Shown: one piece after another, positions 1 through 10,694 of the stretch
How the letters are laid out: the number at the start of each line of letters is the position of its first letter
Numbering within the stretch: the stretch's first letter is position 1
Assembly: GCA_018806915.1 (NCBI GenBank)
Contig: JAGKQI010000105.1
Coordinates: 1,302,001 to 1,366,000, forward strand
DNA: 64,000 nucleotides
Direction of reading: 5' to 3'
From: Phytophthora colocasiae
Lineage: Eukaryota; Oomycota; Peronosporomycetes; Peronosporales; Peronosporaceae
The notes under the pieces: model-generated
Seen by the model: only the letters and a program-made list of their open reading frames with translations
Told to the model about the DNA's origin: nothing
Databases searched by the model: none
Translations under genes and position numbers: made by a program

Positions 1-3000
1 TATAAATGGTCGACAAGCCACTTGGGCGATCCCGGGGTTCCTTCGAGATAGAGTAGAACTCTCTTGAGCGTGGTTCCTTGGGCCTTCCAAACAGTCATCA
101 CTAACGCCAACTCAACAGCAAGCTGTGAGTATTTTATCTCAATGGGTTTGGGCATTAGCGTTCGGGCGAGTTTGACTTTGTACTTGTCTTGGTTGGTTGT
201 AAGTAGACCGATCGGGATGATGATGCTGCTTTTTATACTTGTACCATTTGCATCTGTGTCCCAAGACGTCTCTAAGTTGTTTTCAGGTGGCCAGTCTGTA
301 GCAGGGATGATATCACCTTCAACAGTGACTAGTTGTACGTTCAAAAAGTCTGGAGCAACCGGCAACTCTATCACCTCTCCACATGACACGGATATAGTTT
401 GTAAATATCGAACAACCCTGTCAGTATCGTCATCGCAAATCCAGGCGAGGGATTTCAGTCTGCACATCGTACCATTCGCGACACCCCATTCTACATTTCC
501 ATTGCCATTGTCCAGGATTTGTGTCTAAAAGCTCCGGTGGGACGTCTTGTATTGGTTTTCTCCATCGAAGAACTACGGTGTTATATCGGAGTGCTAGAAC
601 CCGAGCTGCACAAGCTGTTAGAGCAGCTTTATCAACATTACTCGTTACCAGAATGGTCGCATCTTCCATCCACGCAGTATCATTCTCGACATCTTCTGGT
701 GTAAGCTCAGTGGTGACCGCATCAGCAACAAAATCATTGATAATCGGAAAACCACTACCTCCCTTGGTGTTATCTGGATATGACGGCGGAAGAGTACGAA
801 ACGCATCAAGAAGCTTTTGTTGCACAGGGCAACTATGAGCCCGCTGTTGGGATACCAGGTTGAACACTCGAAAGCGCCTGAGAAGGTCTCTCGCGTGAAT
901 GTGGACAGCATTTGTGTTTAACTTGTACATCACCTTACACAGTGGTGTTCCCATGAGTGCCTCTAACTGTAAATAATCACCGCTCTGTCGAATATGTTTT
1001 CATGTCAGGTAGTTGCAAATATACAACAAACTAAGATGTAGGACGTACCCAGAAAATTGACTTCCCACCGAAAGGGAGGTCTGGGTTGTACATCAAACGT
1101 AAGCGCTTGTCTATCTTTACTGCAAATTCGGCCCCGAGCATCGAAACTTCATCCGTGACAATAAGGCCTACTGTCTTGTCAAAATTCAATTGAAGTTCCG
1201 CCAACTTAGCTGCCGAGATATGGCCACCCTCGCGACCAACTTTAAAGGCAGCATGACAAGTTTGACCTCCCGGCAATTGACTAGCGGCAGCACCGGTTGG
1301 GCACGTTATTACTGTCTTGAGACCGCGGTTTAGCAGTTCGGCGCGCAATTTATGAATTACAAAAGATTTCCCGGTTCCTGCTCCTCCGTGCATCATTGTA
1401 AGTGTCTGTACGGGTGGGGACTTGTCCAAGTTTGACAATACCCAATCAATAATCTCTTGTTGTTCAGGAAATGCGACCACGCTAGTCACTGTTGCAGCCG
1501 ATAGATCACCGCTCAATGGATCGTTAATACCACAAATGCTGTGCTTCGGAATTCTCTCAGAGGAGGTTGGTTTCTCAAGCCGAAACCTTGATGGCATTTT
1601 CTGGATTCGTCGACTTATTAGTTGGAGATTTGATGGCGATTCAAGCTGGAGGGGTAGTTGTTCAGTACTTCCGTGATACACGACAGCTTGAACACTAGCT
1701 GGTTTGACCGTGGGGCTTTGCTGACTCACTTCACCATTGATGTTTTCCACTCCCATTAACGATAAATATGACGACTGTAGTGCTTTTACACTTTCGCGAT
1801 GCGTAGGATTTCCTAAGGCAGCGGCTCGCGTTAACCAATACATATAGTCATCTCCCTCAGTAAGTTTACCGTCAGCTTCCGGGTCCAACAATTCACTGCG
1901 GCGTCGGATTTCGTGTTTGCTATTATCGTCCCTGCAAGGACTGTTTTTCCATCGAGTAGCGTTCCTAGCCCTCCATTCCGAACTCAATTTTTCGTTGCTG
2001 CTGCTTCGAACGCGCTTCTGAATAAAATTGTGAACCTGTCGGTATCGTTGCCTTTTTAGGAAGGAAGCAGAAGATTTATCCCACTTCGTGCATAATTCTG
2101 CTAAACCAGAACTGTTCAACTTGAATTGCGGTCGTTCGTTGTGATTCCATGGTGCAGCAATTGCGATAATATATTCGGCGAGGCTGTCCATTTTCTTTTT
2201 TCCAGACTTTTCACGAGGGCATGAAGGTGGAGCGGGTCCTCCAAACATCGGTGTCAACATCTTTGTCCGAATAACAGCCTCATAGAAATGATATAGGGGG
2301 TGACGAGGGTCTAGATCAAACCCTTGTCGACGTTTTCGCCCACGTGACACGTTGTCACTGCTAGGTGATTGGCGAGGTTTAATATCCACAATACAAGCAA
2401 ATTCAATCGGCGAGTAATCTGCAAAATGCTCACCTCGAAATTTGTACGATTCCACTTGCGAAACAAATATCGGTTTTCCGTTTATTTTGTACGTTCGTGT
2501 ACCTCCGGTTGTGTGGCGATCTTGGATTGAAGCACCAAGTTCAGACAACTCTTCCGAATGGGCTAAATCAGCTAACTCTTCAATTACTTCGTTCATCGTG
2601 ATAGATCCTGCACAGTCATCTTCTTCTGATTCCAAAACATTATGCACGTCAAAGTGATCACTCATGGCATCCTCACCGATATCGTCATCTTCAGTTCCAT
2701 CATTGGATTGAGTAGTACAGGTATTTTCCGGAGGACACACTGCTTTAGAATTACGTAGCTCCCGTACAAACCCGCGTGGGAAAACGTACCAAAACGACTC
2801 CGACGAAACATAGGATCTGTGACCGAGTAAAGCATACACCATCAGAGATAGTGACCACTCATTTGCACCTCCAAACGCGTTCACTGTCCTGGTAGCTAAG
2901 TATTGGGCCTGTCTCATAGGTGTTCCGGTGTCTTGGGCAACACTAGGAAACTTTAGGGCATCTTCTAGGGCAGTTAACATGACATTAGCAGCAGATTTTA

Positions 3001-6000
3001 GCCCGGCACCTTCTTTGGTCATGTAGTTCTGCTGGTATTCATCGATCATATCTCCAGCATCTTCGCCATTAATGACACTCGAGTTGCAATGTGAGCCGGT
3101 CAAACCAGAAAGAAGAATATTTGTCTCCACAAACATACCGTCTGTCTCAGGGCGACACTGCTCCCAAACAATTGGGCCTGAAATATGCTGGCGTAGAAAT
3201 TCTCCTTGTTTGGGATCATATCCAGCATCTAGCATTTGTTCCTCCTTAAGATTGACCGGATCGCCCGCACAAACACCATTCCGTTTTGTGATGTGTAGTG
3301 GCTGAGTCGGCTGGTTGTGAATACCAGCGGGACGGCAAAGCCGGCATTGTTGTTTTCCACGTTTGCCTTTAACGCAAGTTTTCGAGTGAGTGTGGATGTT
3401 GGTAGAAGCTATTGACTTTTCTACAGCATTCTGAAATTCATCCACGTTATCATCCACGTTATCACGAATTATAGGTAACTCGGTTTCACAAGCGCGTGGT
3501 AATGCACGTGCTTCATCGGTATGTTTCTGTATCCAAGCTCGTATTTCCGGGGAGAATTGATTAATACAAATCGTATCCATCCATTCTGCAATGCGCTCAC
3601 GCAACTCTGGACATGAAGCACAGCGCGTCAATATTTCTGGCGTTATTGAAGCTCCATAGACTGTCATGTGCAAATGCAAGCGCCCATCGATCTGCGGTTC
3701 AATTACACCATTGAATGCCGCAACTTTGCCGTATGCACCAGTTTCCCGATCCAAATAGTTCCGACTTTTTTTAATATCTCGCGAAGCCGGACAGCGCAGG
3801 ATTGCGTTTTGAATTAGGTCCATCTTTCTTTCAAATGCAAACGCGGCTAATGCAGGACATCCATTTGACATTGATAATCGCAGTCTGGGGCTCTCTTTAA
3901 TGTTTTGAGGGAGGTCTTCCCACCGGCAACTTGATTTACTGTAGATGCAGCACTCATCATTCCAATCGTTATGGCTTCTTAATTGCAATATGCGATGCAA
4001 CGTGAGGTCGTCTTGTTCTGGAGGAGCAACATTAATCCAAAATTGAGGCAATCCAAACCGAAAACGAGTACCTTCTAACTTCGGCCGTGTTGCAGTACGT
4101 TCAAAAGGAGAAAAAGCCACCGTGTCGCCAATTACCGAAAGTATTCGCAATAAACCAGCATTTAAGCGCTTAGCTGCAGGCGAGTCTGGGTCATTCCTCG
4201 CTGCAAGCAAATGCTGCTTAAATTCTGGAGTGCTCGCCAACTGTCCCAGTTTTTTAAGTGTCGTCGCGTGGGTAGTTGCAGCCTTAGCTGCCTTTCGTAC
4301 AGCTGAATGCCTCTGCAATTGGTTAAAAAGAGTGGCGACTAAAGTCACATCTTTTTCAAAACGTCCATCATAATAGCGCATAAAGTGCTTGACCAAGTCA
4401 GGAGGAAAGGATCCACGTGGAAGCATTTCACCTCCCATCATGAACAAGGTCGGAAACGCCCCAGCAAATAAATCTCCATTTTCATCCCATTCCACAACTG
4501 GTTCAGCCCCCCTTCGAACAACCGCGACATTGTCTTCTTTCGCTACAACATCAGTCATCGCATCAATAATGGTGGATCTGACTTTGCCACTGTTACACAT
4601 CGCAGGTCGTAGAACAGCGGAATGTTGAATCACTACGTCATCTGATTTCCCGATGTTTACATCCGAACCATATCGTTCAGAAACCACTGCGTCATCCACG
4701 GCGTGTAAAATGGTAGAATCGGTCACAATAACGTCATTTTCTATCGCGTCTTGAAATTCACCCACCAGTTTTGCTCGCTAAACATCGATGGTTATTCCTT
4801 TCTGCCGAAAAAGACTGTGTGTTACTTTCAACACCGACAACCACGAATATACACTTTCACTGGGTAGTTCATACAACCTTCGAAAAGCACTTTTTCGAGC
4901 TCTCCACTCTTCAGAAGGACCAATAAACGTAACACGCGGTTTACGTTCAATGTCTACAACAGGTAGTACTTTTACACACGATTCCGGTCCGGTAGAAGGA
5001 AAGCAGATCGCATGGCCACTACAGTGTTTTCCGGATAAAGACAACTCCAATCCAAAACAACGTATAGGTGCAACGCAGTTTCTCGCAACCGCACTAAGTT
5101 CAGGAAGGGATGCACCGCGCCCATACTCATGACCACTTGCAATGCTGAACTTGGATTTACGCGGATCGTGGGCACACTTCGAGCACAAGTGAACCCGCTT
5201 CGTATCACGTACCAGTTCAGGATTTAGAAAGAATTTGGATCCATCGTCATGTATCAAAATCTGCGCATGATTTCGTACGATTTCGTCGGAGAGATGGCCA
5301 TACCGTTTCGAGTACTCGTCGGAAGAAATTCGAAACGATTCCGGTAGGCCAGAGAGCGGTAAGGATACCTGGTCATTTTGTGGACCCACACAACATGAGG
5401 CGCACGCAAAAACACCAATTCCTGTTGAATCAGCTTTTGCTGCGGAGTCTTGACATCCTGCATACTCTGTAGTGCTAAGCGGTGGATCCATAGCATTTGA
5501 AAGTCTGTTTCGTACCGATTCATCATCACGAACGTGTTCGTCATTAAAAACGAAAGCATCGGGGTGCACTCCACAACAGTAATAATACGCTAATGCCAGT
5601 CTTGGATCCGATGTGAACTGCTGTCCCTTCGCCATGAGCTCTAGTTCTTCTCGTGGAATATGTTGATTGTGTAATACTGACTCCGCCTGACTTTGTAGAC
5701 GTGTACATGTATCATCCTCATCTGAGAAACATTAAAGCAGAGTTAATTAATTTCCAGCACACGCACAATATAATCGATATAGTATGGAGACGTACTGCTC
5801 TTCTTCGTCTTCTTAGAAGCCCGATATTTACGGCTTCGCCGTACGTGATGGTGCCGCTTCTGTTCCGCCCGTTTGGTGTCGTTTTTCGTATCTGCGTGGA
5901 CTTCTGAACCAGTGAATAGAAGTTCTGGTGCATTCTGACAATTTTGCGGTTTCCTTATCGCTGAATGGCTTTCGCCGCTGGTAATGGCACTTGCAGTAGC

Positions 6001-6264
6001 TCCAAATGTACTTCTTTCACCGTGTGTCGCTGTGATTTTGGGTCCACAGCCAACGGTAGCAAGCTTCCGTGCAGCTCTATACTCGCGCATGTATGCCGCT
6101 CTACGCTGTCGTTTTCGCTTCCGTTGATCATCGTCGTTTGATGTATTTTCCGTCTGTTCTTCTGCTTCGCTACGTGCTCGCTTCATCAGATAAAAAGCCG
6201 TTTGAAAACTGTCCAAGTCAACTTCTATCAATGCGATGTAAAAACGAAAGTTCATTATCAACAT
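1..6264 (-). pseudogene. Helitron Rep-helicase (HUH endonuclease plus PIF1-like helicase), lightly damaged
   Basis: Replication initiator-helicase that nicks, unwinds and transposes a Helitron. Exon 1 (6264-5796, or from ATG 6186) is basic, with an RRAAYMREYRAARK-type stretch. A 74-bp intron (5795-5722, GTACGT..CTCAG) leads to exon 2 with a cysteine-rich N-terminal region resembling DUF6570. Then come the HUH motif (HLHMTVYG, about 3670), the two-tyrosine motif (YQQNYMTK, about 3025), Walker A GGAGTGKS (about 1365) and Walker B VTDE (about 1155). A second intron (1048-985, 64 bp) restores the helicase motif IFW/SGDYLQL. The C-terminal helicase motif TVWKAQGTTLKR (about 90-60) is present. Damage: an in-frame TAG at 4780-4778 within otherwise conserved sequence, and a frame change between about 500 and 430. 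Both are few, so the copy is fairly young or only just inactive. The start at 6186 is equally plausible. Confidence 0.8.
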
Positions 6265-6300
6265 CCATCAATCAACAACTGTAAAATGAATTATAAGTGT
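1..6300 (-). mobile_element. Helitron DNA transposon, 5' part, truncated by the window edge
   Basis: A rolling-circle (Helitron) transposon read on the minus strand. Its 3' end lies left of position 1, so only the coding region and the upstream end are seen. The internal protein carries the Rep-nuclease and PIF1-type helicase signatures that define the group (see the pseudogene entry). The right (5') boundary is not fixed. The coding start is at 6264 or 6186. A sequence resembling Helitron 5' ends (minus strand TCTACTGATCTC) sits at 8823-8834, directly against a hAT element, which would place the neighbouring Fanzor inside the Helitron. That boundary is inference. No 3' hairpin or CTRR terminus can be examined here. 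Confidence 0.8.
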
Positions 6301-6521
6301 TAGCCGAATGTTGACCCAGGTTACGCGTCACGCAATTAATACGTGTGGGGCTGTCTATCCCTCATTCTGAGGTATTCCCAGTATAACACTTCGTATAGCT
6401 CTAGACTGCTTCCATTAACGGTAGGAAGCGAATTCGAGCGCATCTAATCTCGGCAACATTCATTCACAGAAACTTTGCCCACTGCTCTAAGTTGGTGTTC
6501 TCTTCTCTCATTCTACATTCT
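6276..6521. promoter_or_regulatory. Divergent promoter between Helitron Rep-helicase and Fanzor, two initiator-like motifs
   Basis: The gap between the two head-to-head transposon genes holds two matches to the oomycete initiator (TCAYTYY then CAWTT). On the minus strand TCATTTTACAGTTG (6289-6276) lies 12 bases before the Rep-helicase ATG at 6264. On the plus strand TCTCATTCTACATTCT (6506-6521) lies 5 bases before the Fanzor ATG at 6527. The motif class is known from oomycete promoters; its use here is inferred. A weak inverted repeat CCTCA/TGAGG occurs at 6360-6372. Confidence 0.5.
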
Positions 6522-6526
6522 GCGCC

Positions 6527-8724
6527 ATGGGGCGCAAGCGTAAGAAGGAAGGCAACGAGGCCGAGGCCGTGACTCCATCGCAAGAACCCTCGCCGATCTA
6601 TCAATTGAAGCAGAGCACGAAATAGATCCACTCCAGCGTGCGCGTCTGCCGATTGCCGGGACTAGTGGAGGAAATCAAGAGGGTCTGTGTGGTCATGAAG
6701 CAAGTGCAGTTGGAAGGTTGGCACCTCGCCAACCTTCACGTCCTGCGTTGTCTGAAGGAGAAGGATGATGTGCCCGACTTGGAGCAGATGCTCTTCTACC
6801 GATGCTGCGCTGCGACGCTGAAGAACATCGAGCTGCGAGATCGGCCGAAGACCGAGACGCAGTACGCAGCATTTTACAAGACCTGCCAGCGGTATTGGTC
6901 AGGACGTGAACAGGTGACGTCATATCAAGCAGAGTTCACGGACAATGCTAGTTGCATGATCAACGAGTTGGCGAAGCTCATGTCGACCAACGCTCTCAAT
7001 ATGGTCGCTCTGCATTTCAGGCGACGACTGCACCAGTACGTCCGGTTCACGTACGCGAAGGAGGGGAAGCTGGAGCTATCGTACAAGCAGACAAAGAAGC
7101 TGGTGGATAGCTGTTATCGCGTGAAGTCGATTCCTGAAGATGACGACGACGGCCACCCCACTTGAAAAAAAGTGAAGCAGCGACCCAGTGGAGAATGAGC
7201 TTCGTGCGTGGCTTGGGATCGTACCGTGGCAATGGCAAGCGCGAGCGAACAGCGCCCACTTTCTATACAAACTGTACGACATGTTGACCTTCATGGAGAA
7301 ATTCGCTGCCAAACACCCGAAGACGAAAAGAGCACGAGTGTACTCTCTACTACTAGTGTCGACCTCCTACCAGGCAGCATATGTGAAGATCAATGCAACT
7401 ACTCTGTTCAGCCTCTTCACTCGACTCATTCACGATCTCAAGCTCAAAGAGTTCATGAGCACAGAGTTGCCGGAAGTAGATCGACTGCCGTTCAGCCTGC
7501 AGACGTTCCAGAAGCATCGGAGTGAGATTCTGCGGAAGGTGTTCGATGTTGAGCAGTTCGAGACACGGAACCGCAAGTTCGCAGACGAACTCAAGACCAA
7601 CGGCTACGGGTGTCGATCACCATGATACGACCAGTGACTACGACCACAGTTGTCGTCAAGGAGCGGGATCCGCGGAAGAAGAGAAAAAAGAACGACGGGA
7701 CGGCAGCTCCAACCAGCTCAACGACTCCAAAGAAGAGGAAAGTGAAGACCCCGGAAGAGATTGCAGAACAAGACACCTTTGGTAAGGAGTTGTTCAAGCT
7801 CGGCACGAGTTATTCACCGGACGTCTTCATCGGCATCGACCCTGGAATGCGATCTCTTGTCACTGCTGTCTCGGTTGGTCATAATTCCATTCGGAGGCGC
7901 CATCGCTCCATTCTCCGACGGCAAAAGCGAGCCAGAGCTCGGCAGAAAGAGCGAAAAGAACGAGAGCGTATTGTTGCAATATCAACACGTGAATACCGAC
8001 ATTTGGCCCGTATGAACGACTTCCGATGTTCCTACGAGAAACTCAAAAAGCGCGAGCCGTGGTACGCAGCAGTCGTCCGAGCGATGCCTTCGTTCAAGAC
8101 CGCGAACTACGATCTCTACTTGAACCGTCTCCATTTCTTCTGGTTTCACGTCCGCTTCCTACTCGCGTTCGGAGGTTCACGCAGGACCGTGCTAAGATGG
8201 CGGCGTTGACGACTTTAGCGACGCGAATCGTTCCCATGCCCAGCAAACGCGTGTGTATCGCCTACGGTGACTGGAGTCGGAGAGACGGTATCAGAGGTCA
8301 CCCTACAGGTCCAGTCAAAGGTTTTGTTGAGGCGCTGAAGAAGAGGGCGACGGTGATTCCAATGGATGAGTATCGCACTAGTATCACATGCTCCAGCTGT
8401 CACAAGCGTCTGATGCAAACTCGTCTATTCAATAATGTCAAGAGGAAAGACGACGAAGCGGACATGCGGACGAAGGACAATTCATCCCCGAAAGAGTTGA
8501 AGGATATTGCAGAGATCTCCAAGTTCAGGAACGCCGAGCTTGCGCGTCGGAAAATCGTTCTTCGTTGCTCTAGAAACGTCTTGCGCTGTACTAACAGCTG
8601 CTGCAAGGCCAACTTCTGGAATCGGGATGTCAACGCGGCGAGAAACATGCTAGAGCTACTACTGAGCGGACTAAATGGCAAGCACGGAGCGCTGCGGCTG
8701 AGAGCGTTCCGGCGTGGGCAATAG
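6527..8724 (+). pseudogene. Fanzor-like RNA-guided nuclease (eukaryotic TnpB relative), broken reading frame
   Basis: Fanzors are eukaryotic TnpB relatives, RNA-guided DNA nucleases carried by transposons. ATG 6527 opens a lysine-rich N terminus (GRKRKKEG), stopped by TAG at 6623-6625 but continuing in frame to 7165. The protein then moves between frames: 7188-7625, 7610-8209 and 8026-8724. The junction near 7605 restores a TNGYGVSIT-type motif if one G is added to a G run; another shift lies near 8160. All three RuvC acidic residues survive: Asp in FIGIDPGMRS (codon 7838), Glu in MDEYRTS (codon 8368), Asp in NRDVNAARNML (codon 8626). The zinc finger CSSC...CTNSCC is present, as is the Fanzor-type GDWS..RGHPTGPVKG segment. 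Basic stretches (RKKRKK, KKRKVK) could be nuclear signals. At least one stop and three or four frame breaks argue for a pseudogene. Some could be small introns or assembly errors. Confidence 0.8.
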
Positions 8725-8744
8725 CAGACGGCGACTGAAAAAAT

Positions 8745-8796
8745 GTGGCTGGAAAGACCTGTAGCGTACGCGCTACAGGGTTGCGTAGCCAGCCAC
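8745..8796 (+). ncRNA. Nested hairpin after the Fanzor gene, candidate guide-RNA (omega RNA) scaffold or transposon-end hairpin
   Basis: Starting 20 bases after the Fanzor stop is a two-tier inverted repeat. The outer 8-bp stem is GTGGCTGG (8745-8752) with CCAGCCAC (8789-8796). The inner perfect 9-bp stem is CCTGTAGCG (8758-8766) with CGCTACAGG (8771-8779), loop TACG. TnpB and Fanzor guide RNAs are known to come from the 3' end of the nuclease gene and the flank after it, so position and structure fit. A Helitron subterminal hairpin is the other reading. A competing TTGCGT/ACGCAA arm pair (8781-8800) also exists. Transcription is not shown. Confidence 0.4.
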
Positions 8797-8940
8797 GCAA
8801 GCATATGCATATTCGTAGCATAGAGATCAGTAGACAGGGGTTCCGAAAATGCTATTAGGGGGGGTCAAAGTCGTCCAAAACTATGTCTATTTGTATGCAA
8901 AACGTGTATCCATTTCATTTGCATAAGCGTGCCCATTTTG

Positions 8941-8970
8941 AAATGGACCCGGTCATGAGCGGGTCCATTT
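8941..8970. repeat. Perfect 11-bp hairpin within the nested transposon
   Basis: AAATGGACCCG (8941-8951) pairs exactly with CGGGTCCATTT (8960-8970) around an 8-base loop. Beyond a G/T mismatch the arms extend by TTTT/AAAA, and further out GCCCA/TGGGC can pair. It may be a subterminal transposase-binding or fold-back structure; function unknown. Confidence 0.6.
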
Positions 8971-9199
8971 TAAAACGAAGCGTGGGCAAACACACACACA
9001 CAGCGGAGTGACCTTCACTCTTGTTTCCGCACTCGAGTGCGCGCGCACGCCCACCAAGCCGAGCACATCTGCGTCTCCGTTCATCCCTTTCCGCACAAGC
9101 GTCGGCGATCAGGTACACTACACTCTTGTCGCGAGGCAATGCCGCTCTTGACTTGCTGCTGGCATTGTGTGCGCTGTAAGAATGGGGAAGACCGCATGA

Positions 9200-9679
9200 G
9201 CCTCGAAGGTCCACCTCACCAGCGATGATTACCGCATTATTGTGGGCTGGATGGAAGACAAAGAGCATTTTGACTGGATTCATGGAACCTCGGAGAAGAC
9301 AACCGTGAGCGGAAAGCCTAAAGTGACCAAGACCACCGCCTTCAATGCCCTTGCCGAGCATCTTTTCAAGAACTCCACGAACCCCAAAAAGCCTGCGCTC
9401 AATGCAGCCACAATGCGCTCCCGCTAGACAAGGTACAAGACCAAGTACACCGATACTCTCAAGGTCAAGACATCAGAGACAGAAGAGCTCAACAAAGTCA
9501 TGACGATTGAAGACAAAATAAACGAGATGTGCCCGCATTTTGACCGCATGGATAGCTTGTTCAGAGAGAAGCCAAACGTGCAGCCAGCGGCTGTTGTGAT
9601 GTCCAACAGCACTCGAGAGCAGAAACGATTGACGAAACAGATATTACCAGCACCACGCAGCCTGCCCACCAAAGTGTAG
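9200..9679 (+). pseudogene. SANT/Myb-like transposon ORF, repeated family in Phytophthora, one stop
   Basis: Open from 9200 with KVHLTSDDYRIIVGWMEDK, a sequence type I recall from a large repeated protein family in Phytophthora that has a SANT/Myb-like DNA-binding fold (conserved Trp/aromatic spacing, basic helix with ATMRSR). A TAG at 9425-9427 interrupts it. The same frame continues to 9679 with a helical, acidic segment (EDKINEMCPHFDRMDSLF). No ATG is in frame before the domain; upstream the frame is closed by TGA at 9197. In Harbinger elements the Myb-like protein helps the transposase bind the ends, which fits the nested element. The family name comes from memory and was not searched. 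Confidence 0.45.
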
Positions 9680-10135
9680 CGTTTTCAGCAAGTGCAATAG
9701 CTTCTCATCCCGGTGGATCCGCGTTCTCTGCATCAAATTCGTCCAGCGAGGAGCTGTTGTCTTCATCTTCATCCAGAGCGCAGGCGGATATGACCCCTAG
9801 AAGCTCCGAGAGGAGCTGCTGGCGCTCAGAAGTCTTCGGCATGTCGCGGAATGAGAATACACACCTCTTGATACTTTGACCCGCCCCTTTTGATTTCTGT
9901 TCATTTATTGGTCGAAATAATGTCTATTTGTCTGTGAAAAAGCTGTCGGCCATTTCTGTCCGTTTGCCAACTTTGACCCCCCCCTATTGTTATTGTGTTC
10001 GAGGATGCAGCAATATAAATAACTTCACATATCTCCCAGCCATAGTCGTCTGCAATAATTGAACGTATTGCAAGAAATACATCGGAGTTTGTGGGGAATC
10101 TGTATATTGCGAGATTATTGTGTGCCGCGCACAAC

Positions 10136-10694
10136 CTAGCGCACAGTCGCCGCACTCCAGTACCTACGATTTACCTTTAAAAACAGTACGCTTTCAAGGT
10201 GCAGTGGGGTCATCGCTTGGCGATGAAGGCCAACCACTGCTTTGGCTTTGCTAAGAAATCGCTCGACAACATTAGAAGTCGGAGCGATCACAGCCACCTG
10301 GCCGATGTAACGTGAAGTCGATTGACGAAGACGTCTCGCCCGCTCGAGCGCGTCCGCAGCGAAACCTTGGTCGGCTGACGTTGCTCCCGAAGGCCGCGGT
10401 GGCGGAGACGTTTCTGCGGCCAGCGAATCCAACATAGCTTCCGTCGGGCGATAACGTGCTCTTGCGAACCAGCAATACGTTAACGCAAGCGCGTTCGAAT
10501 CCAGGACTCTTGACGATGTCTGCATCGGCACGTAGGTAGTGGGAGACCTCAGGCTTCTGTGCGATTAGCGCATCGAAGATATCGCGCACGTCCAGTAGGG
10601 TTACATCGTCGGCACTTTGCAGTTTTTTTGACGTTGACTCAAACATCTTGAAATTGACGAGGATCGCTTTCAGTCGCTGCGAGTTGGCATACAT
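10136..10694 (-). pseudogene. hAT transposase relic, C-terminal dimerisation region
   Basis: Two overlapping frames (10694-10272 and 10531-10136) read as one decayed protein. The second holds the hAT dimerisation signature: APTSNVVERFLSKAK, then LHLESVLFLKVNRRYW, matching the family pattern of S-x-x-x-E-R-x-F-S followed by a hydrophobic block and N-x-x-x-W. The frame moves at least once near 10510. The catalytic N-terminal part is not recognisable between 10694 and the right repeat at 11055, so the element is not autonomous. Confidence 0.55.

Larger units (their letters stand above)
8857..9985 (+). mobile_element. Short DNA transposon nested in the hAT element, 3-bp target duplication, PIF/Harbinger-like
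   Basis: Ends are AGGGGGGGTCAAAGT at 8857 and its inverse AACTTTGACCCCCCCCT ending 9985, flanked by ATT on both sides (8854-8856, 9986-9988). A 3-bp duplication and an internal SANT/Myb-like ORF fit PIF/Harbinger elements, which carry a Myb-like gene next to the transposase; no transposase is seen here. The motif ATGTCTATTTGT recurs near both ends (8883, 9928), and a third terminal-repeat-like copy ACTTTGACCCGCCCC occurs near 9879-9893. Family placement is inference; the boundaries are seen directly. Confidence 0.6.

Noticed and set aside
64..911. Plus-strand frames at the left edge
   Set aside because: The minus strand encodes helicase motifs V/VI; the plus frames are shadows.
4733..4825. 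A 48-bp intron (GTAACA..TTTAG) that would remove the TAG in the Helitron Rep-helicase
   Set aside because: It would also delete the conserved THSLFRQKGITID stretch, so the TAG is more likely a real lesion.
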